Source: DATHXC01 sp041662005 (GTDB lineage: Bacteria; Pseudomonadota; Gammaproteobacteria; Burkholderiales; Methylophilaceae). Taken from it: a stretch of DNA of 62,802 nucleotides. Shown here one piece after another: positions 50,819 through 59,777 of this stretch. Position numbers and translations under genes: made by a program. The notes under the pieces are model-generated. The model made no database searches and had not been told where the DNA came from. It worked only from the letters and a program-made list of their open reading frames with translations. The stretch lies in NCBI GenBank assembly GCA_041662005.1, contig JBAZTJ010000001.1, forward strand, positions 1-62,802, read 5' to 3'. Numbering within the stretch: position 1 is the stretch's first letter; each line of letters starts with the position of its first letter.

Positions 50819-52279
50819 TTACAGATACTGGTTGATGATATCCCAATCCAGATGCTGCTCTGCACTATCGGCCAGCATATCCATACTGCTAGCACGCAAC
50901 GCAAAGTAATCATAAGGCTCGCTGATAGTGTCTTTACCGGCCCACTTGATCCATGCGGCGGTAGATTCAGGATGATCGAATATGCCGTGCAGATACGTGC
51001 CAACGATCAACCCATCGGCTGAAGTTGCACCTTCCGGCTTGCCATCGATATATAGCGCCGGGTTATCCAGCGCATCACCATGGCTGACCCCCATGTGGAT
51101 TTCGTAACCGGTGATGGTGGCATCGGCGAATGCCATCTTGCCATGGACTCGAGCCAGGCGCTTTTCTGTTTCTATCGTGGTTTCCATCGCCAGCCAGCCA
51201 AAACCTGCGCTGGAACCGGCCTCACCTTCCTGCGCATGCGGATCATGAATCATCTGGCCCAGCATCTGGAAGCCACCACAAATGCCCAATACCTTGCCGC
51301 CATAACGCAGATGCTTCGCCAGTATCTGCCGCCAGCCATGTTCCAGCAGGCTGGCCAGATCGCCGCGCACATTCTTGCTGCCTGGCAGTATGATCAGGTC
51401 ACAAGGAGGAATGGCTTCACCCAGTCGCACAAAGTGAAAATCCACATCCGGGTGCAGCCTTAGTGCATCGAAATCGGTGTGATTGGAGATATGGCGCACG
51501 ATGGGCACCACTACGCGCAGCTTGATTTCACCATAGGTGGTGAGCGTGCCGTTGTCGGCAACGGCATCTTCCGCTTCAATATGTAAGCCCTGCAAATAAG
51601 GCAGCACGCCGATGACCGGCTTGCCGGTTTCCTTTTCCAGCCACTCCAGCCCTGGTTTAAGCATGGCAATATCACCGCGAAAGCGATTAATCACAAAGCC
51701 GATGATGCGATTGCGCTCGCTCTCTGAAAGCAAAGCCAACGTGCCCACGATATGCGCAAATACCCCGCCGCGATCGATATCGGCAATCAGTATCACCGGG
51801 CAATCGGCCGCCTCGGCAAACCCCATATTGGCAACATCGCCCTCACGCAGGTTGATCTCTGCCGGACTGCCAGCCCCTTCCACCACCACATGATCATATT
51901 GGGCCTGCAAGCGCCGCCATGACTCCATCACCGCATTCATGGCAACGGCCTTGTAGTCATGGTAGCCAGAGGCCTCCATATTACCGACTACCTTGCCATG
52001 GATGATCACCTGGCTACCGGTATCCGTATTCGGCTTCAACAATATCGGGTTCATGTCAGAATGCGGCTCCAGGCCACAGGCCATTGCCTGTACTGCCTGG
52101 GCGCGGCCTATTTCGCCGCCATCAATGGTCACCGCAGAATTCAGTGCCATATTCTGTGGCTTGAACGGGGCAACCCTCAGCCCCTTGCGATACAATAACC
52201 TGCATAACGCCACTACCAGCGTGCTTTTTCCCGCATCGGAAGTGGTTCCCTGAACCATGATTGTTTTAGTTGATGTCAT
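50819..52279 (-). CDS. cobQ: Cobyric acid synthase
   Basis: Amidates positions b, d, e and g of adenosylcobyrinic diamide (CobQ/CbiP). 486 residues: VQGTTSDAGKSTLVVALCRL, FKPQNMALNSAVT, glutaminase Cys in LGICGGFQMLG and His in TYLHGIFDH. Convergent with cobU; its start codon overlaps that of the divergent cbiB. Confidence 0.96.
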   Translation of the reverse strand: MTSTKTIMVQGTTSDAGKSTLVVALCRLLYRKGLRVAPFKPQNMALNSAVTIDGGEIGRAQAVQAMACGLEPHSDMNPILLKPNTDTGSQVIIHGKVVGNMEASGYHDYKAVAMNAVMESWRRLQAQYDHVVVEGAGSPAEINLREGDVANMGFAEAADCPVILIADIDRGGVFAHIVGTLALLSESERNRIIGFVINRFRGDIAMLKPGLEWLEKETGKPVIGVLPYLQGLHIEAEDAVADNGTLTTYGEIKLRVVVPIVRHISNHTDFDALRLHPDVDFHFVRLGEAIPPCDLIILPGSKNVRGDLASLLEHGWRQILAKHLRYGGKVLGICGGFQMLGQMIHDPHAQEGEAGSSAGFGWLAMETTIETEKRLARVHGKMAFADATITGYEIHMGVSHGDALDNPALYIDGKPEGATSADGLIVGTYLHGIFDHPESTAAWIKWAGKDTISEPYDYFALRASSMDMLADSAEQHLDWDIINQYL

Positions 52280-53259
52280 TCGCTCATTATCCCATTACTT
52301 GGCTTAACTCTGCACCCTTAATTCTGGTGATGGCATTGCTATTGGACCGGGTACTAGGTGAGTCCAGCCACTGGCATCCCCTAGTCGGATTCGGCCACCT
52401 TGCCAGCCGGCTGGAAAAGCGCTGCAACCTATCTGCACACCCCTTAATCGGCCGCTTGCTGGGTTTGGCTGCGTGGCTACTAGTCATCTGCCCATTCATT
52501 GTTTTCAGCTATTTCATCACTCATCTGACTATCGGCGAGCTCGAATTTGGCTGGGTTGCCAATAGCCTGCTGCTTTATTTTGCCATTGGTGCACGCAGCT
52601 TAAAAGAGCATGCCTTGCGTATTTACCGCGCATTAATAAGCAAAGATCTTGCCAAAGCGAGGCTGGGCGTCAGCATGATAGTGAGTCGCGATACACAGAA
52701 TCTAAGTGAATCTGAAATCGCCACTGCCACCGTGGAATCGGTACTGGAAAATGGCAATGATGCGATTTTCGGCGCGATTTTCTGGTTCCTGCTTTTCGGC
52801 GGAACCGGTGCCGTGCTTTTCCGGCTAGCCAATACGCTGGATGCCATGTGGGGTTACCGCACACCTCGTTTCATTTACTTTGGCTGGGCCGCAGCACGAC
52901 TGGATGATCTGCTCAACCTCATTCCAGCAAGGCTGACTGCCTTAAGCTACACACTGTGCGGCCATACTAAACAAGCCTTGCAGTGCTGGCGCGAACAAGC
53001 CCACACCTGGTACAGCCCCAATGCCGGACCTGTGATGTCAGCTGGCGCAGGCGCATTGAATGTGCAGTTGGGGGGTGCGGCTTCCTATCATGGTGAAATC
53101 AAGGTAAGGCCGACATTAGGCATCGGCGATGAGGCACAACCCAGGCATATTGCCTCGGCCATTAAACTGGTGGAGCACAGCATGCTATTGTGGTGCGTGA
53201 TTACGATATTTATCTATATGGGCTTAATTCATCTTGGCGCGGGAGCCTACAGTGCTTGA
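52273..53259 (+). CDS. cbiB: Adenosylcobinamide-phosphate synthase CbiB
   Basis: Membrane enzyme joining the aminopropanol arm to cobyric acid. 328 residues from ATG 52273 (TTG at 52270 also possible), with about five membrane helices and LDRVLGESSHWHPLVGFG, SRDTQNLSESEIATATVESV, ENGNDAIFGAIFWF. The first seven bases overlap the cobQ start on the other strand, so promoters must lie inside coding DNA or the real start is farther in. Confidence 0.94.
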   Translation: MSFAHYPITWLNSAPLILVMALLLDRVLGESSHWHPLVGFGHLASRLEKRCNLSAHPLIGRLLGLAAWLLVICPFIVFSYFITHLTIGELEFGWVANSLLLYFAIGARSLKEHALRIYRALISKDLAKARLGVSMIVSRDTQNLSESEIATATVESVLENGNDAIFGAIFWFLLFGGTGAVLFRLANTLDAMWGYRTPRFIYFGWAAARLDDLLNLIPARLTALSYTLCGHTKQALQCWREQAHTWYSPNAGPVMSAGAGALNVQLGGAASYHGEIKVRPTLGIGDEAQPRHIASAIKLVEHSMLLWCVITIFIYMGLIHLGAGAYSA

Positions 53260-54241
53260 GCATGGCGGCAACCTCGCCAGCGCTGCAGCGCAACATGGCA
53301 TCCCCTTGGCGTACTGGCTGGATATATCCACCGGCATCAACCCCAACGGCTACCCTATCCCTGAAATCCCGCCATTGTTGTGGCAACGACTGCCACTTGC
53401 CGACGATGGCCTGCATGAGGCGGCGTTAGCCTACTACGATACCCGGCATCTGCTGGCTACCGCCGGCTCGCAAGCCGCTATCCAGGCATTGCCCAAATTG
53501 CGCAGCGCTTGCCAGGTAGCGATGCCTGACATGATGTACGCCGAGCATGCAAGAAACTGGACGGTGAATAGCCACCAGGTCACCCGCTATTCAGGTACCC
53601 CATCCGAGACCTTGCTCAACGCCGCAGATGTACTGGTGGTTTGCAACCCTAACAACCCAACCGGCGGCATGATTGCACCGGCTACCTTGCTGGCATGGCA
53701 TGCCAAACTCGCAAAAAGAGGCGGCTGGCTGGTAATTGACGAAGCATTCATGGACTGCACGCCTGAGTTTAGTCTGGCACCCTACGCGCATTTACCCGGA
53801 TTGATCATCCTGCGCTCACTGGGTAAATTCTTTGGCCTGGCCGGTGCCCGGGTAGGTTTTGTACTGGCGCCACCATCCTTACTTGATCAGTTGGAAGACA
53901 CGCTGGGCCCATGGCCTATCGCCGGACCTGCGCGCTTTATTGCCCGACATGCGCTGCAAAACTCGCAATGGCAGCGCGCCACCAGAAGCAACCTGAATAC
54001 CAATAGCCAGCGCCTGCATAGCCTGTTAAGCCAACATGGCCTGGTGCCTGAAGCTAGCCATGCGCTTTACCAGTGGGTACCTACCAGGAATGGCGAAGCC
54101 TGGCACCAATACTTTGCCAGGCAGGGCATCTGGGTACGGCTGTTTCAGGAGTGGTCTGCGCTCAGGTTTGGCTTGCCACCTGACGCAGGATGGGAAAGGC
54201 TGGAAGCTGCACTGAAAAATTCTAATGTACAGGACGCTTGA
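53252..54241 (+). CDS. cobD: Threonine-phosphate decarboxylase
   Basis: PLP enzyme supplying (R)-1-amino-2-propanol phosphate; named cobD in Salmonella and cobC in Pseudomonas. 329 residues from GTG 53252, which has GGGAG eight bases before it and overlaps cbiB by eight bases. EHGGNLASAAAQHGIPLAYW, CNPNNPTGG and the PLP lysine in LRSLGKFFGLAGARVGF. Confidence 0.93.
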   Translation: MLEHGGNLASAAAQHGIPLAYWLDISTGINPNGYPIPEIPPLLWQRLPLADDGLHEAALAYYDTRHLLATAGSQAAIQALPKLRSACQVAMPDMMYAEHARNWTVNSHQVTRYSGTPSETLLNAADVLVVCNPNNPTGGMIAPATLLAWHAKLAKRGGWLVIDEAFMDCTPEFSLAPYAHLPGLIILRSLGKFFGLAGARVGFVLAPPSLLDQLEDTLGPWPIAGPARFIARHALQNSQWQRATRSNLNTNSQRLHSLLSQHGLVPEASHALYQWVPTRNGEAWHQYFARQGIWVRLFQEWSALRFGLPPDAGWERLEAALKNSNVQDA

Positions 54242-54253
54242 ATAAGCAGGGCT

Positions 54254-54832
54254 TTAACGATTGACGAAGCCAATACGCGTCACGTTGTCTTCCACGATAA
54301 TTTGCGTGATGCTGGCATAACCAATCTGCAAGCGAAAGGCATGCATCAAGGGTAAATTCAGCGCCTCGGCCACCAACGCGCGTATCACCCCGGCATGGGT
54401 AAATACCACTACCGGGCCAGCACCATCGATAGCCCCCACCTCGTCCAGAAAACTTTTGGCACGCAGATGCAGCGCATGAAAGGACTCCCCTTGCGGTGGC
54501 GCCTTCATCACATGCTCTTCCGCCCACACATCGATAACCCCGCGTGGAATATCATTCCACGCCTGCATTTCCCACTCGCCAAAATGCAGCTCCAGCAGCC
54601 GTGAGTCCTGCTTCACCTCACCAAAATTCAATTGCTCAGCCGTTGCACTTGCCAACTTGAGACAACGCTGCAACGGGCTGCTGTAGAGCATAGGGCGCTG
54701 CAAATGCTTTAATTTTTCATGCAATTCTTCAGCCTCTTGTGCAAAGCTGGCGGCCACATCCAGGTCAGTCTGCCCATAGCAGATACCGGCCACGACATCC
54801 GGCGTGGTATGGCGAACAAGATACAACTCCAT
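54254..54832 (-). CDS. cobC: Alpha-ribazole phosphatase
   Basis: Histidine phosphatase removing phosphate in nucleotide loop assembly. 192 residues: LYLVRHTTPDVVAGICYGQT with the catalytic His, SPLQRCLKLA, LHFGEWEMQAW, and FTHAGVIRAL. Its ATG follows the cobS stop directly (TAAATG). Last gene of the cobTSC operon and convergent with cobD. Confidence 0.94.
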   Translation of the reverse strand: MELYLVRHTTPDVVAGICYGQTDLDVAASFAQEAEELHEKLKHLQRPMLYSSPLQRCLKLASATAEQLNFGEVKQDSRLLELHFGEWEMQAWNDIPRGVIDVWAEEHVMKAPPQGESFHALHLRAKSFLDEVGAIDGAGPVVVFTHAGVIRALVAEALNLPLMHAFRLQIGYASITQIIVEDNVTRIGFVNR

Positions 54833-55597
54833 TTATGCAACACTCCATGCTGATGAACCGAATGCCAGAATACCCAGATAAAACGCAATCTCCGTTAGCT
54901 GCTGCATAGCGCCCAGGCAATCGCCGGTATAGCCGCCGATACGCCGTTTCAATGTATGGCTAAACCAGTACCAAACTAACACCACCGGCAACAGCGCCCA
55001 CAACAGTTGGGCTTGCAGTAGCAACAAAGGAGCAAGGCCAAAACCAGTGGCCAGCACTAATTCACCAACACTTAATTTGGTGGCCAGTGGCTTTGATTTG
55101 CCTGCTGAACGCACATAACTTTGGGTATAAATCACCAGCATGGCGGCATAACGGCTTAATGCGTGGCCTGCGATTAACACCAAGGGTATTTGTATTCCGG
55201 CAATATGGCTCAATGCCTCAAACTTGGTCAGCAAAGCCAATATCAGTGCCGCTGCGCCGTAGCTGCCTATGCACGAATCCTGCATGATGGTAAGCACCTG
55301 CTCTTTCTGCCAGCCGCCACCCAGGCCATCTACCGCATCTGCCAGGCCATCCTCATGAAAGCATCCTGTCATGTAAATAGTCGCCAGCATACTCAGGATC
55401 ACCGCGATTTCCACTGGGAAAACCTTGACTCCCAGCCAGTAGGTTATAGCCGCCAGCGCGCCCACCAGCACACCGATCAAAGGGAAATACTTGGCAGAAT
55501 GATTGAGGTCAGATTCCTGGAAGTCCGGGACTGATGGCACAGGGATACGCGTAAAGAAGCCGACCGCCAGACTGAATAAGCGCCACTCTTTTTTCAT
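54833..55597 (-). CDS. cobS: Cobalamin synthase CobS
   Basis: Adenosylcobinamide-GDP ribazoletransferase, integral membrane. 254 residues, six or seven helices: FFTRIPVPSVPDFQESDL, TGCFHEDGLADAVDGLGGGW with the metal-binding Asp residues, and GGYTGDCLGAMQQLTEI. Middle gene of cobT-cobS-cobC. Confidence 0.95.
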   Translation of the reverse strand: MKKEWRLFSLAVGFFTRIPVPSVPDFQESDLNHSAKYFPLIGVLVGALAAITYWLGVKVFPVEIAVILSMLATIYMTGCFHEDGLADAVDGLGGGWQKEQVLTIMQDSCIGSYGAAALILALLTKFEALSHIAGIQIPLVLIAGHALSRYAAMLVIYTQSYVRSAGKSKPLATKLSVGELVLATGFGLAPLLLLQAQLLWALLPVVLVWYWFSHTLKRRIGGYTGDCLGAMQQLTEIAFYLGILAFGSSAWSVA

Positions 55598-55623
55598 GGT
55601 TGGTTTTTCATGCCCGGCAAGAT

Positions 55624-56706
55624 TTAATCTTCGCCTTGGCGACTGACATTCGCCGACTCAAAAGACGCCATCTCATTGAGGAAACCCACCGCCGCCTGCA
55701 ATAACGGGTATACCAGCGCAGCACCGGTGCCTTCGCCAAGTCGCAGGCCCAAATCCAGCAAGGGCTGTGCACCCAATTGCTGCAATAACAGGCGGTGGCC
55801 AGACTCATCTGAACAATGAGCGAATACACAATAATCGAGAATGGCTGGTTGCAATCTGGCCGCCACCAGCAAAGCAGAAGTGGCAATAAAGCCGTCAATC
55901 AGCAGCAAGGCCTTGTGCTCGGCAGCACCCAGCATGGCACCAGCCATCATAGCGATCTCAAAACCGCCAAATGTGGCTAACACCTCGGTTGGATCAGCGC
56001 CACTCAGCTTGTGATGTTGCAGCGCCTGCGTAATTACGCCAATCTTTTTTTGCAAGCCGGCATCGTCTAGGCCAGTGCCGCGCCCCACGCATTGCTCGAC
56101 CGGCAATTGACACAAGACCGCCATCAATGCCGATGCCGAAGAGGTGTTACCGATGCCCATTTCACCAAAGCCCAGCACATTGCTGCCCAGGGAAATCTCA
56201 TGCTGCGCCATCCTCGCCCCACGCGTGAGCGCTTGTTCGCACTGCGCCGCTGTCATGGCCGGCTCAAGCAGGAAATTACGCGTACCCATGCCTACTTTGG
56301 CATCGATCAAATCATGATGCACCGCAAACTGGTGATTCACGCCAGCATCAATCACTCGCACTTCCATATTATTCTGCTTGGCAAATACATTGATGCCCGC
56401 ACCACCCGCCAGGAAATTCAACACCATCTGCTGTGTAACGGCTTGCGGATATGGGCTTACACCAGCCTCAACAATACCGTGGTCGCCGGCAAACACCATC
56501 ATCACCGGGCGATTCAATATCGGCGTCAAGGTATTCTGCACCAGGCCGATTTGTTGCGCGAGACTCTCCAGCCGCCCTAACGCCCCCAATGGTTTGGTCT
56601 TATTGTTGATTTTCTGGATAAGTGCAGCAGCTAAAGCCTGGTCAGGCCCAGTGATGTCTTGTGTAGCGCTAGCAAGTGCAGTGATACTAAATTTAGGCAT
56701 GTTCAA
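55624..56706 (-). CDS. cobT: Nicotinate-nucleotide-DMB phosphoribosyltransferase
   Basis: Activates DMB to alpha-ribazole phosphate. 360 residues: KTKPLGALGRLESLAQQIGL, MVFAGDHGIVEAGVSPYPQA, GEMGIGNTSSASALMA, and the catalytic Glu in LGLRLGEGTGAALVYPLL. It opens the minus-strand operon; the 240 bases upstream to tRNA-Phe show no second cobalamin riboswitch. Confidence 0.96.
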   Translation of the reverse strand: MNMPKFSITALASATQDITGPDQALAAALIQKINNKTKPLGALGRLESLAQQIGLVQNTLTPILNRPVMMVFAGDHGIVEAGVSPYPQAVTQQMVLNFLAGGAGINVFAKQNNMEVRVIDAGVNHQFAVHHDLIDAKVGMGTRNFLLEPAMTAAQCEQALTRGARMAQHEISLGSNVLGFGEMGIGNTSSASALMAVLCQLPVEQCVGRGTGLDDAGLQKKIGVITQALQHHKLSGADPTEVLATFGGFEIAMMAGAMLGAAEHKALLLIDGFIATSALLVAARLQPAILDYCVFAHCSDESGHRLLLQQLGAQPLLDLGLRLGEGTGAALVYPLLQAAVGFLNEMASFESANVSRQGED

Positions 56707-56865
56707 CGTAATTTATTAAGATGGGGGTGAGCATACCCGAGTGCGAGCTTTTTTAAACGTTACATTGTTGATGGGAAATTGCTGAAGGCAAATGCCGACA
56801 CCACAGGCAAAAACCATACTCCCTGAATATATTTTTCTATCCCGCTAATAAATTGTGGGACATTT

Positions 56866-56895
56866 CGGACACTTTTTAATGAAGTTTGCTATAAT
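56866..56895 (+). promoter_or_regulatory. Promoter of tRNA-Phe
   Basis: TATAAT at 56890-56895 with CGGACA (56866-56871) 18 bases upstream as a partial -35. The tRNA begins 49 bases after the -10. Confidence 0.6.
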
Positions 56896-56944
56896 GCGCA
56901 CCTTGCGAGATTTACAACGGCTATTTACAAGCTTTCGCACAGTT

Positions 56945-57020
<76 letters not shown>

Positions 57021-57028
57021 TTAAGATT

Positions 57029-57055
57029 AGGTCTAGCGTCATGCTAGGCCTTTTT
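57029..57055 (+). terminator. Terminator after tRNA-Phe
   Basis: AGGTCTAGC and GCTAGGCCT form a nine-bp stem (one G-T pair) with a five-base loop and five T. It also ends just before the recombinase stop codon. Confidence 0.8.
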
Positions 57056-57060
57056 AATTT

Positions 57061-58107
57061 CTAGTGACCGTGACAAAAATGTGACGGATCAAGAACTGGC
57101 TGTAAGTTACGTTCAATTCTTGATGCTGCTGTCTTCAGATTCTCAGTTGCAAACTTTGCATAACGATCAACCATTGATCTAGTTTTCCAGCCCCCTAAAT
57201 CTTTAAGCTCATCACAACTTGTCCCTGCTTGACGATGCCAGGAAGCCCAAGTATGACGAAGATCATGGAAGCGAAAGTCCTCAAGCCCAGCCTCTTCAAG
57301 TGCTCTATACCAAGCCGAATTGCAATTACTTCGGCTAATCGGTTGCCCTTGATAAGTAAAACAAGCTTTAGGATGCTTTCCTAACTGCTCAACTAAAACA
57401 TGGATTGCATCATTATTTAATGGAACACCTCGCGGCGTCCCGTTTTTGGTTTGGTTTAACCAAGCTGTGCCTCTCGACAAATCCACTCGGTTCCATTCCA
57501 AGTTAGTAATCTCACTTGCCCTACAGCCAGTAGATAAAGCAAAGCGGATCAAAGCTGCCAAATGTGAAGGGCAAACCGCAATTAATCGGTCAGCCTCTTC
57601 TTTTGTCAGCCAACGATCCCGCTCAACCTCACCAGGCAATAGCTTAATTTTAGGAATGCTATCTATCCATTGCCATTCGTCTCTTGCGGTCTTCAGCAAG
57701 TTTCGTATCAGCGCTAAATAGCGATTTATCGTAGCTGGTTTGTTACCTTTTTTCATTAAACCTTGAGTAATTGCCCACACAGCATCACCGTTAATTTGGT
57801 TTAGTGTGAGGTTCCCAAGGTAAGGATCAAGACCAGCACAAATACGTTTCACATCCCTAAAGCTTTTTAATCCTGCTTTAACTGTGAGATACCTTACAAC
57901 CGCCTCCTGCCAAGATCGATGTGATTTGATGCCAAAGTTAAACTCTCTATACGAATCTAGTTTCAGTTTCGCTAGATAGGCTTCGGCTTCGCCTCTAATT
58001 TCAGTCCCAGCACTTTCTCGTACTCTTTTGCCGTTCGGGAGCGTTGCATTAATCCACCAGTACCTAGAGTCAGGCCTTTGGTAGAGTCCTTCTTGTTTTC
58101 GAGCCAT
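57061..58107 (-). CDS. Tyrosine recombinase / integrase
   Basis: 348 residues. N-terminal DNA-arm part (KQEGLYQRPDSRYWWINATL), core-binding domain, then the catalytic set: R in LSTGCRASEITNLEW, K in NQTKNGTPRGVPL, HDLRHTWASWHRQ, and DLGGWKTRSMVDRYAKF with Trp in the usual His place and the nucleophilic Tyr. Adjacent to tRNA-Phe. Its first 136 bases overlap the HTH gene in another frame. Confidence 0.95.
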   Translation of the reverse strand: MARKQEGLYQRPDSRYWWINATLPNGKRVRESAGTEIRGEAEAYLAKLKLDSYREFNFGIKSHRSWQEAVVRYLTVKAGLKSFRDVKRICAGLDPYLGNLTLNQINGDAVWAITQGLMKKGNKPATINRYLALIRNLLKTARDEWQWIDSIPKIKLLPGEVERDRWLTKEEADRLIAVCPSHLAALIRFALSTGCRASEITNLEWNRVDLSRGTAWLNQTKNGTPRGVPLNNDAIHVLVEQLGKHPKACFTYQGQPISRSNCNSAWYRALEEAGLEDFRFHDLRHTWASWHRQAGTSCDELKDLGGWKTRSMVDRYAKFATENLKTAASRIERNLQPVLDPSHFCHGH

Positions 58108-58373
58108 AAGTGTTCCTTTCCGGCTCGCCCTCGCTGCTTATATTCGTCTAACCACATATCCAAGTCAACAACGTCATATACCAGACGGCGACCAAACTTC
58201 ACCGCTGGAATATTCAATTCTGCAAGGAGCGTCACACCTATGCCTAGGTAAGACGCCGCCTCTTCTTTGGACAGACAACGAACTTGCGGCAAGGGCAGCC
58301 CGCTGTCTGGGTTATTCTCCGTCGGATGCTTCACGATAGGCTCTTGCTGCATCAGAGAGGTTTTCTTCTTCAT
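57972..58373 (-). CDS. AlpA/excisionase-like helix-turn-helix protein
   Basis: 133 residues from the ATG at 58373 (MKKKTSL); the ATGs at 58352 and 58427 are alternatives. The MerR-type winged helix is CLSKEEAASYLGIGVTLLAE, then IPAVKFGRRLVYDVVDLDMW. The C-terminal tail (GLMQRSRTAKEYEKVLGL) is coded in DNA shared with the recombinase. Likely directs excision or regulates the recombinase. It overlaps the rep gene end too. Confidence 0.85.
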   Translation of the reverse strand: MKKKTSLMQQEPIVKHPTENNPDSGLPLPQVRCLSKEEAASYLGIGVTLLAELNIPAVKFGRRLVYDVVDLDMWLDEYKQRGRAGKEHLWLENKKDSTKGLTLGTGGLMQRSRTAKEYEKVLGLKLEAKPKPI

Positions 58374-59613
58374 CTGGGATATTGTTGAGCGTATTAAATT
58401 GACGCGCCTTGAGGGCGACTTTCTCATTAATCAGCTCTTCAAACGACAAGCCAAAATCCACCGCCCGATTATTGATAAAGTGCGTCAGCGCAATTTGGAA
58501 TGCTGGTTTAGCTTCATCAAAGTCCGTAAAGCCATGCGCTGCCATCCAGGTGGTTACTGCACTAAAAGCACGATTCAAGGCGATACGATCCTCTGGAGTC
58601 CGCTCATTGGAGAATCTATTCTGCAATGGCCCGCCGTTGGTTTCCCAATCTAGGGAGGCCAAGCAAACCCATAGTGGATGGATAGGCCAGCGTGAACGGG
58701 TTTTATCTTCAGGGTTAGGGATCGTGAGCTTGAGCCATTCTGTCGTGGCATAACTCCATAGGCCATTCAGGTTCTTGAGCACTTCATCCAATGACCTTAA
58801 GCCCTTTTGAGTGAGTACCTGGCGTTTAAACTCAAACTCTAGGCGCCATAGCGGCTCTCCTGGTTGCCAACCGCACTTTTCCCATAAGGGGATGAGATAG
58901 CTCTTATTACTTTTAATGATCTCGAAGAGCTTGTCATAAAGCCGCCCCGCCATAGGCGCACCTAGTCCTATTGCCCAGCCTGTGAAGTGATTGTCTATGG
59001 CATAAGACGTTACAGACGATGCATGAGTGACCCAAGCCTCTCTATCCCAGGCTTCCATATTCTGATCAGAGACAAAATCGACAAACATATCCACCCGACT
59101 GACATTCGCTGACTGCTCAAGATTACCCAACTGCGACAACACAACGCTTAGGGCTTTCTCGGCATCTTCGGGAGTCTTATGGGTTAGGTATTCACTTGAT
59201 AGCTTCACATAGGCCATAGGAACGGCTTTGCCTGGTCTGGATAGCTGTATGCGGAAGGCGTTATCTTCTAGGATGTAATTGAAGAAGGAAGAACCCTTAT
59301 CCTTCACTTCAAAGATATGGTCACCGATCACATATTGCGCCTGGGCTTGCTCTTGGAATCTATCAGATTGAGCAATAGCTTTAAGGGCTTTAAGCTTTTC
59401 ATTTACATCAGGGAAGAGTTCACCTTGATAGGAGAGGTACAAACTATCTATACCCCACCGTAAGAACTTCACACCACTAAACACTTCATTGCAGTTATTA
59501 ATAGCTGTGTTACTAGGCACCGCTACCGCTTCGCGGTCTCCGTCCACCTGGCTGGCGCCAGTGCGGGCGGGGACTCGCGAATCGGTGAGGTCTTGAGAGT
59601 CTTGCTTTTTCAT
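58312..59613 (-). CDS. Replication initiator, Rep_trans-like
   Basis: 433 residues. LRWGIDSLYLSYQGELFP, ANVSRVDMFVDFVSD, GRLYDKLFEIIKSNKSY and EPLWRLEFEFKRQVL follow the plan of rolling-circle initiators of the Rep_trans (PF02486) type, with a metal-site Asp pair and a Tyr in LYDK. The N-terminal 40 residues are low complexity. The end overlaps the HTH gene. Repeats upstream may be the origin. The exact family should be treated as provisional. Confidence 0.7.
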   Translation of the reverse strand: MKKQDSQDLTDSRVPARTGASQVDGDREAVAVPSNTAINNCNEVFSGVKFLRWGIDSLYLSYQGELFPDVNEKLKALKAIAQSDRFQEQAQAQYVIGDHIFEVKDKGSSFFNYILEDNAFRIQLSRPGKAVPMAYVKLSSEYLTHKTPEDAEKALSVVLSQLGNLEQSANVSRVDMFVDFVSDQNMEAWDREAWVTHASSVTSYAIDNHFTGWAIGLGAPMAGRLYDKLFEIIKSNKSYLIPLWEKCGWQPGEPLWRLEFEFKRQVLTQKGLRSLDEVLKNLNGLWSYATTEWLKLTIPNPEDKTRSRWPIHPLWVCLASLDWETNGGPLQNRFSNERTPEDRIALNRAFSAVTTWMAAHGFTDFDEAKPAFQIALTHFINNRAVDFGLSFEELINEKVALKARQFNTLNNIPDEEENLSDAARAYREASDGE

Positions 59614-59615
59614 TT

Positions 59616-59777
59616 CTGAACTCCTGTTTCGTTGAGGGAGTTCAGATAGTTATATTTTGCAGGTCAGATAAAAATTACACGCTGGGAAATTAAATACTAC
59701 GGAAGGACTGCGTAGTATTTAAGAGATTGATGAGGCGCGGACTTTGGCGAAATGCCTAATCCTCTTCCGTAGTATTT
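59616..59777. repeat. Repeat-rich region before rep, possible origin
   Basis: Holds (a) CTGAACTCC / GGAGTTCAG, 9-bp inverted, 59616-59645; (b) TAAATACTACG / CGTAGTATTTA, 11-bp inverted, 59691-59721; (c) a further CGTAGTATTT at 59768-59777, inside the next gene's 3' end, so that ATACTACGGAAG (59694-59705) has a perfect inverted copy at 59764-59775. Three copies of one 10-mer and stable hairpins suit an origin or Rep operator. Confidence 0.6.

Noticed and set aside
56707..56944. Possible second cobalamin riboswitch before cobT
   Set aside because: None of the conserved blocks (GAAACTGGGAA, CCCCCGCAACGG) occur in this stretch on either strand.
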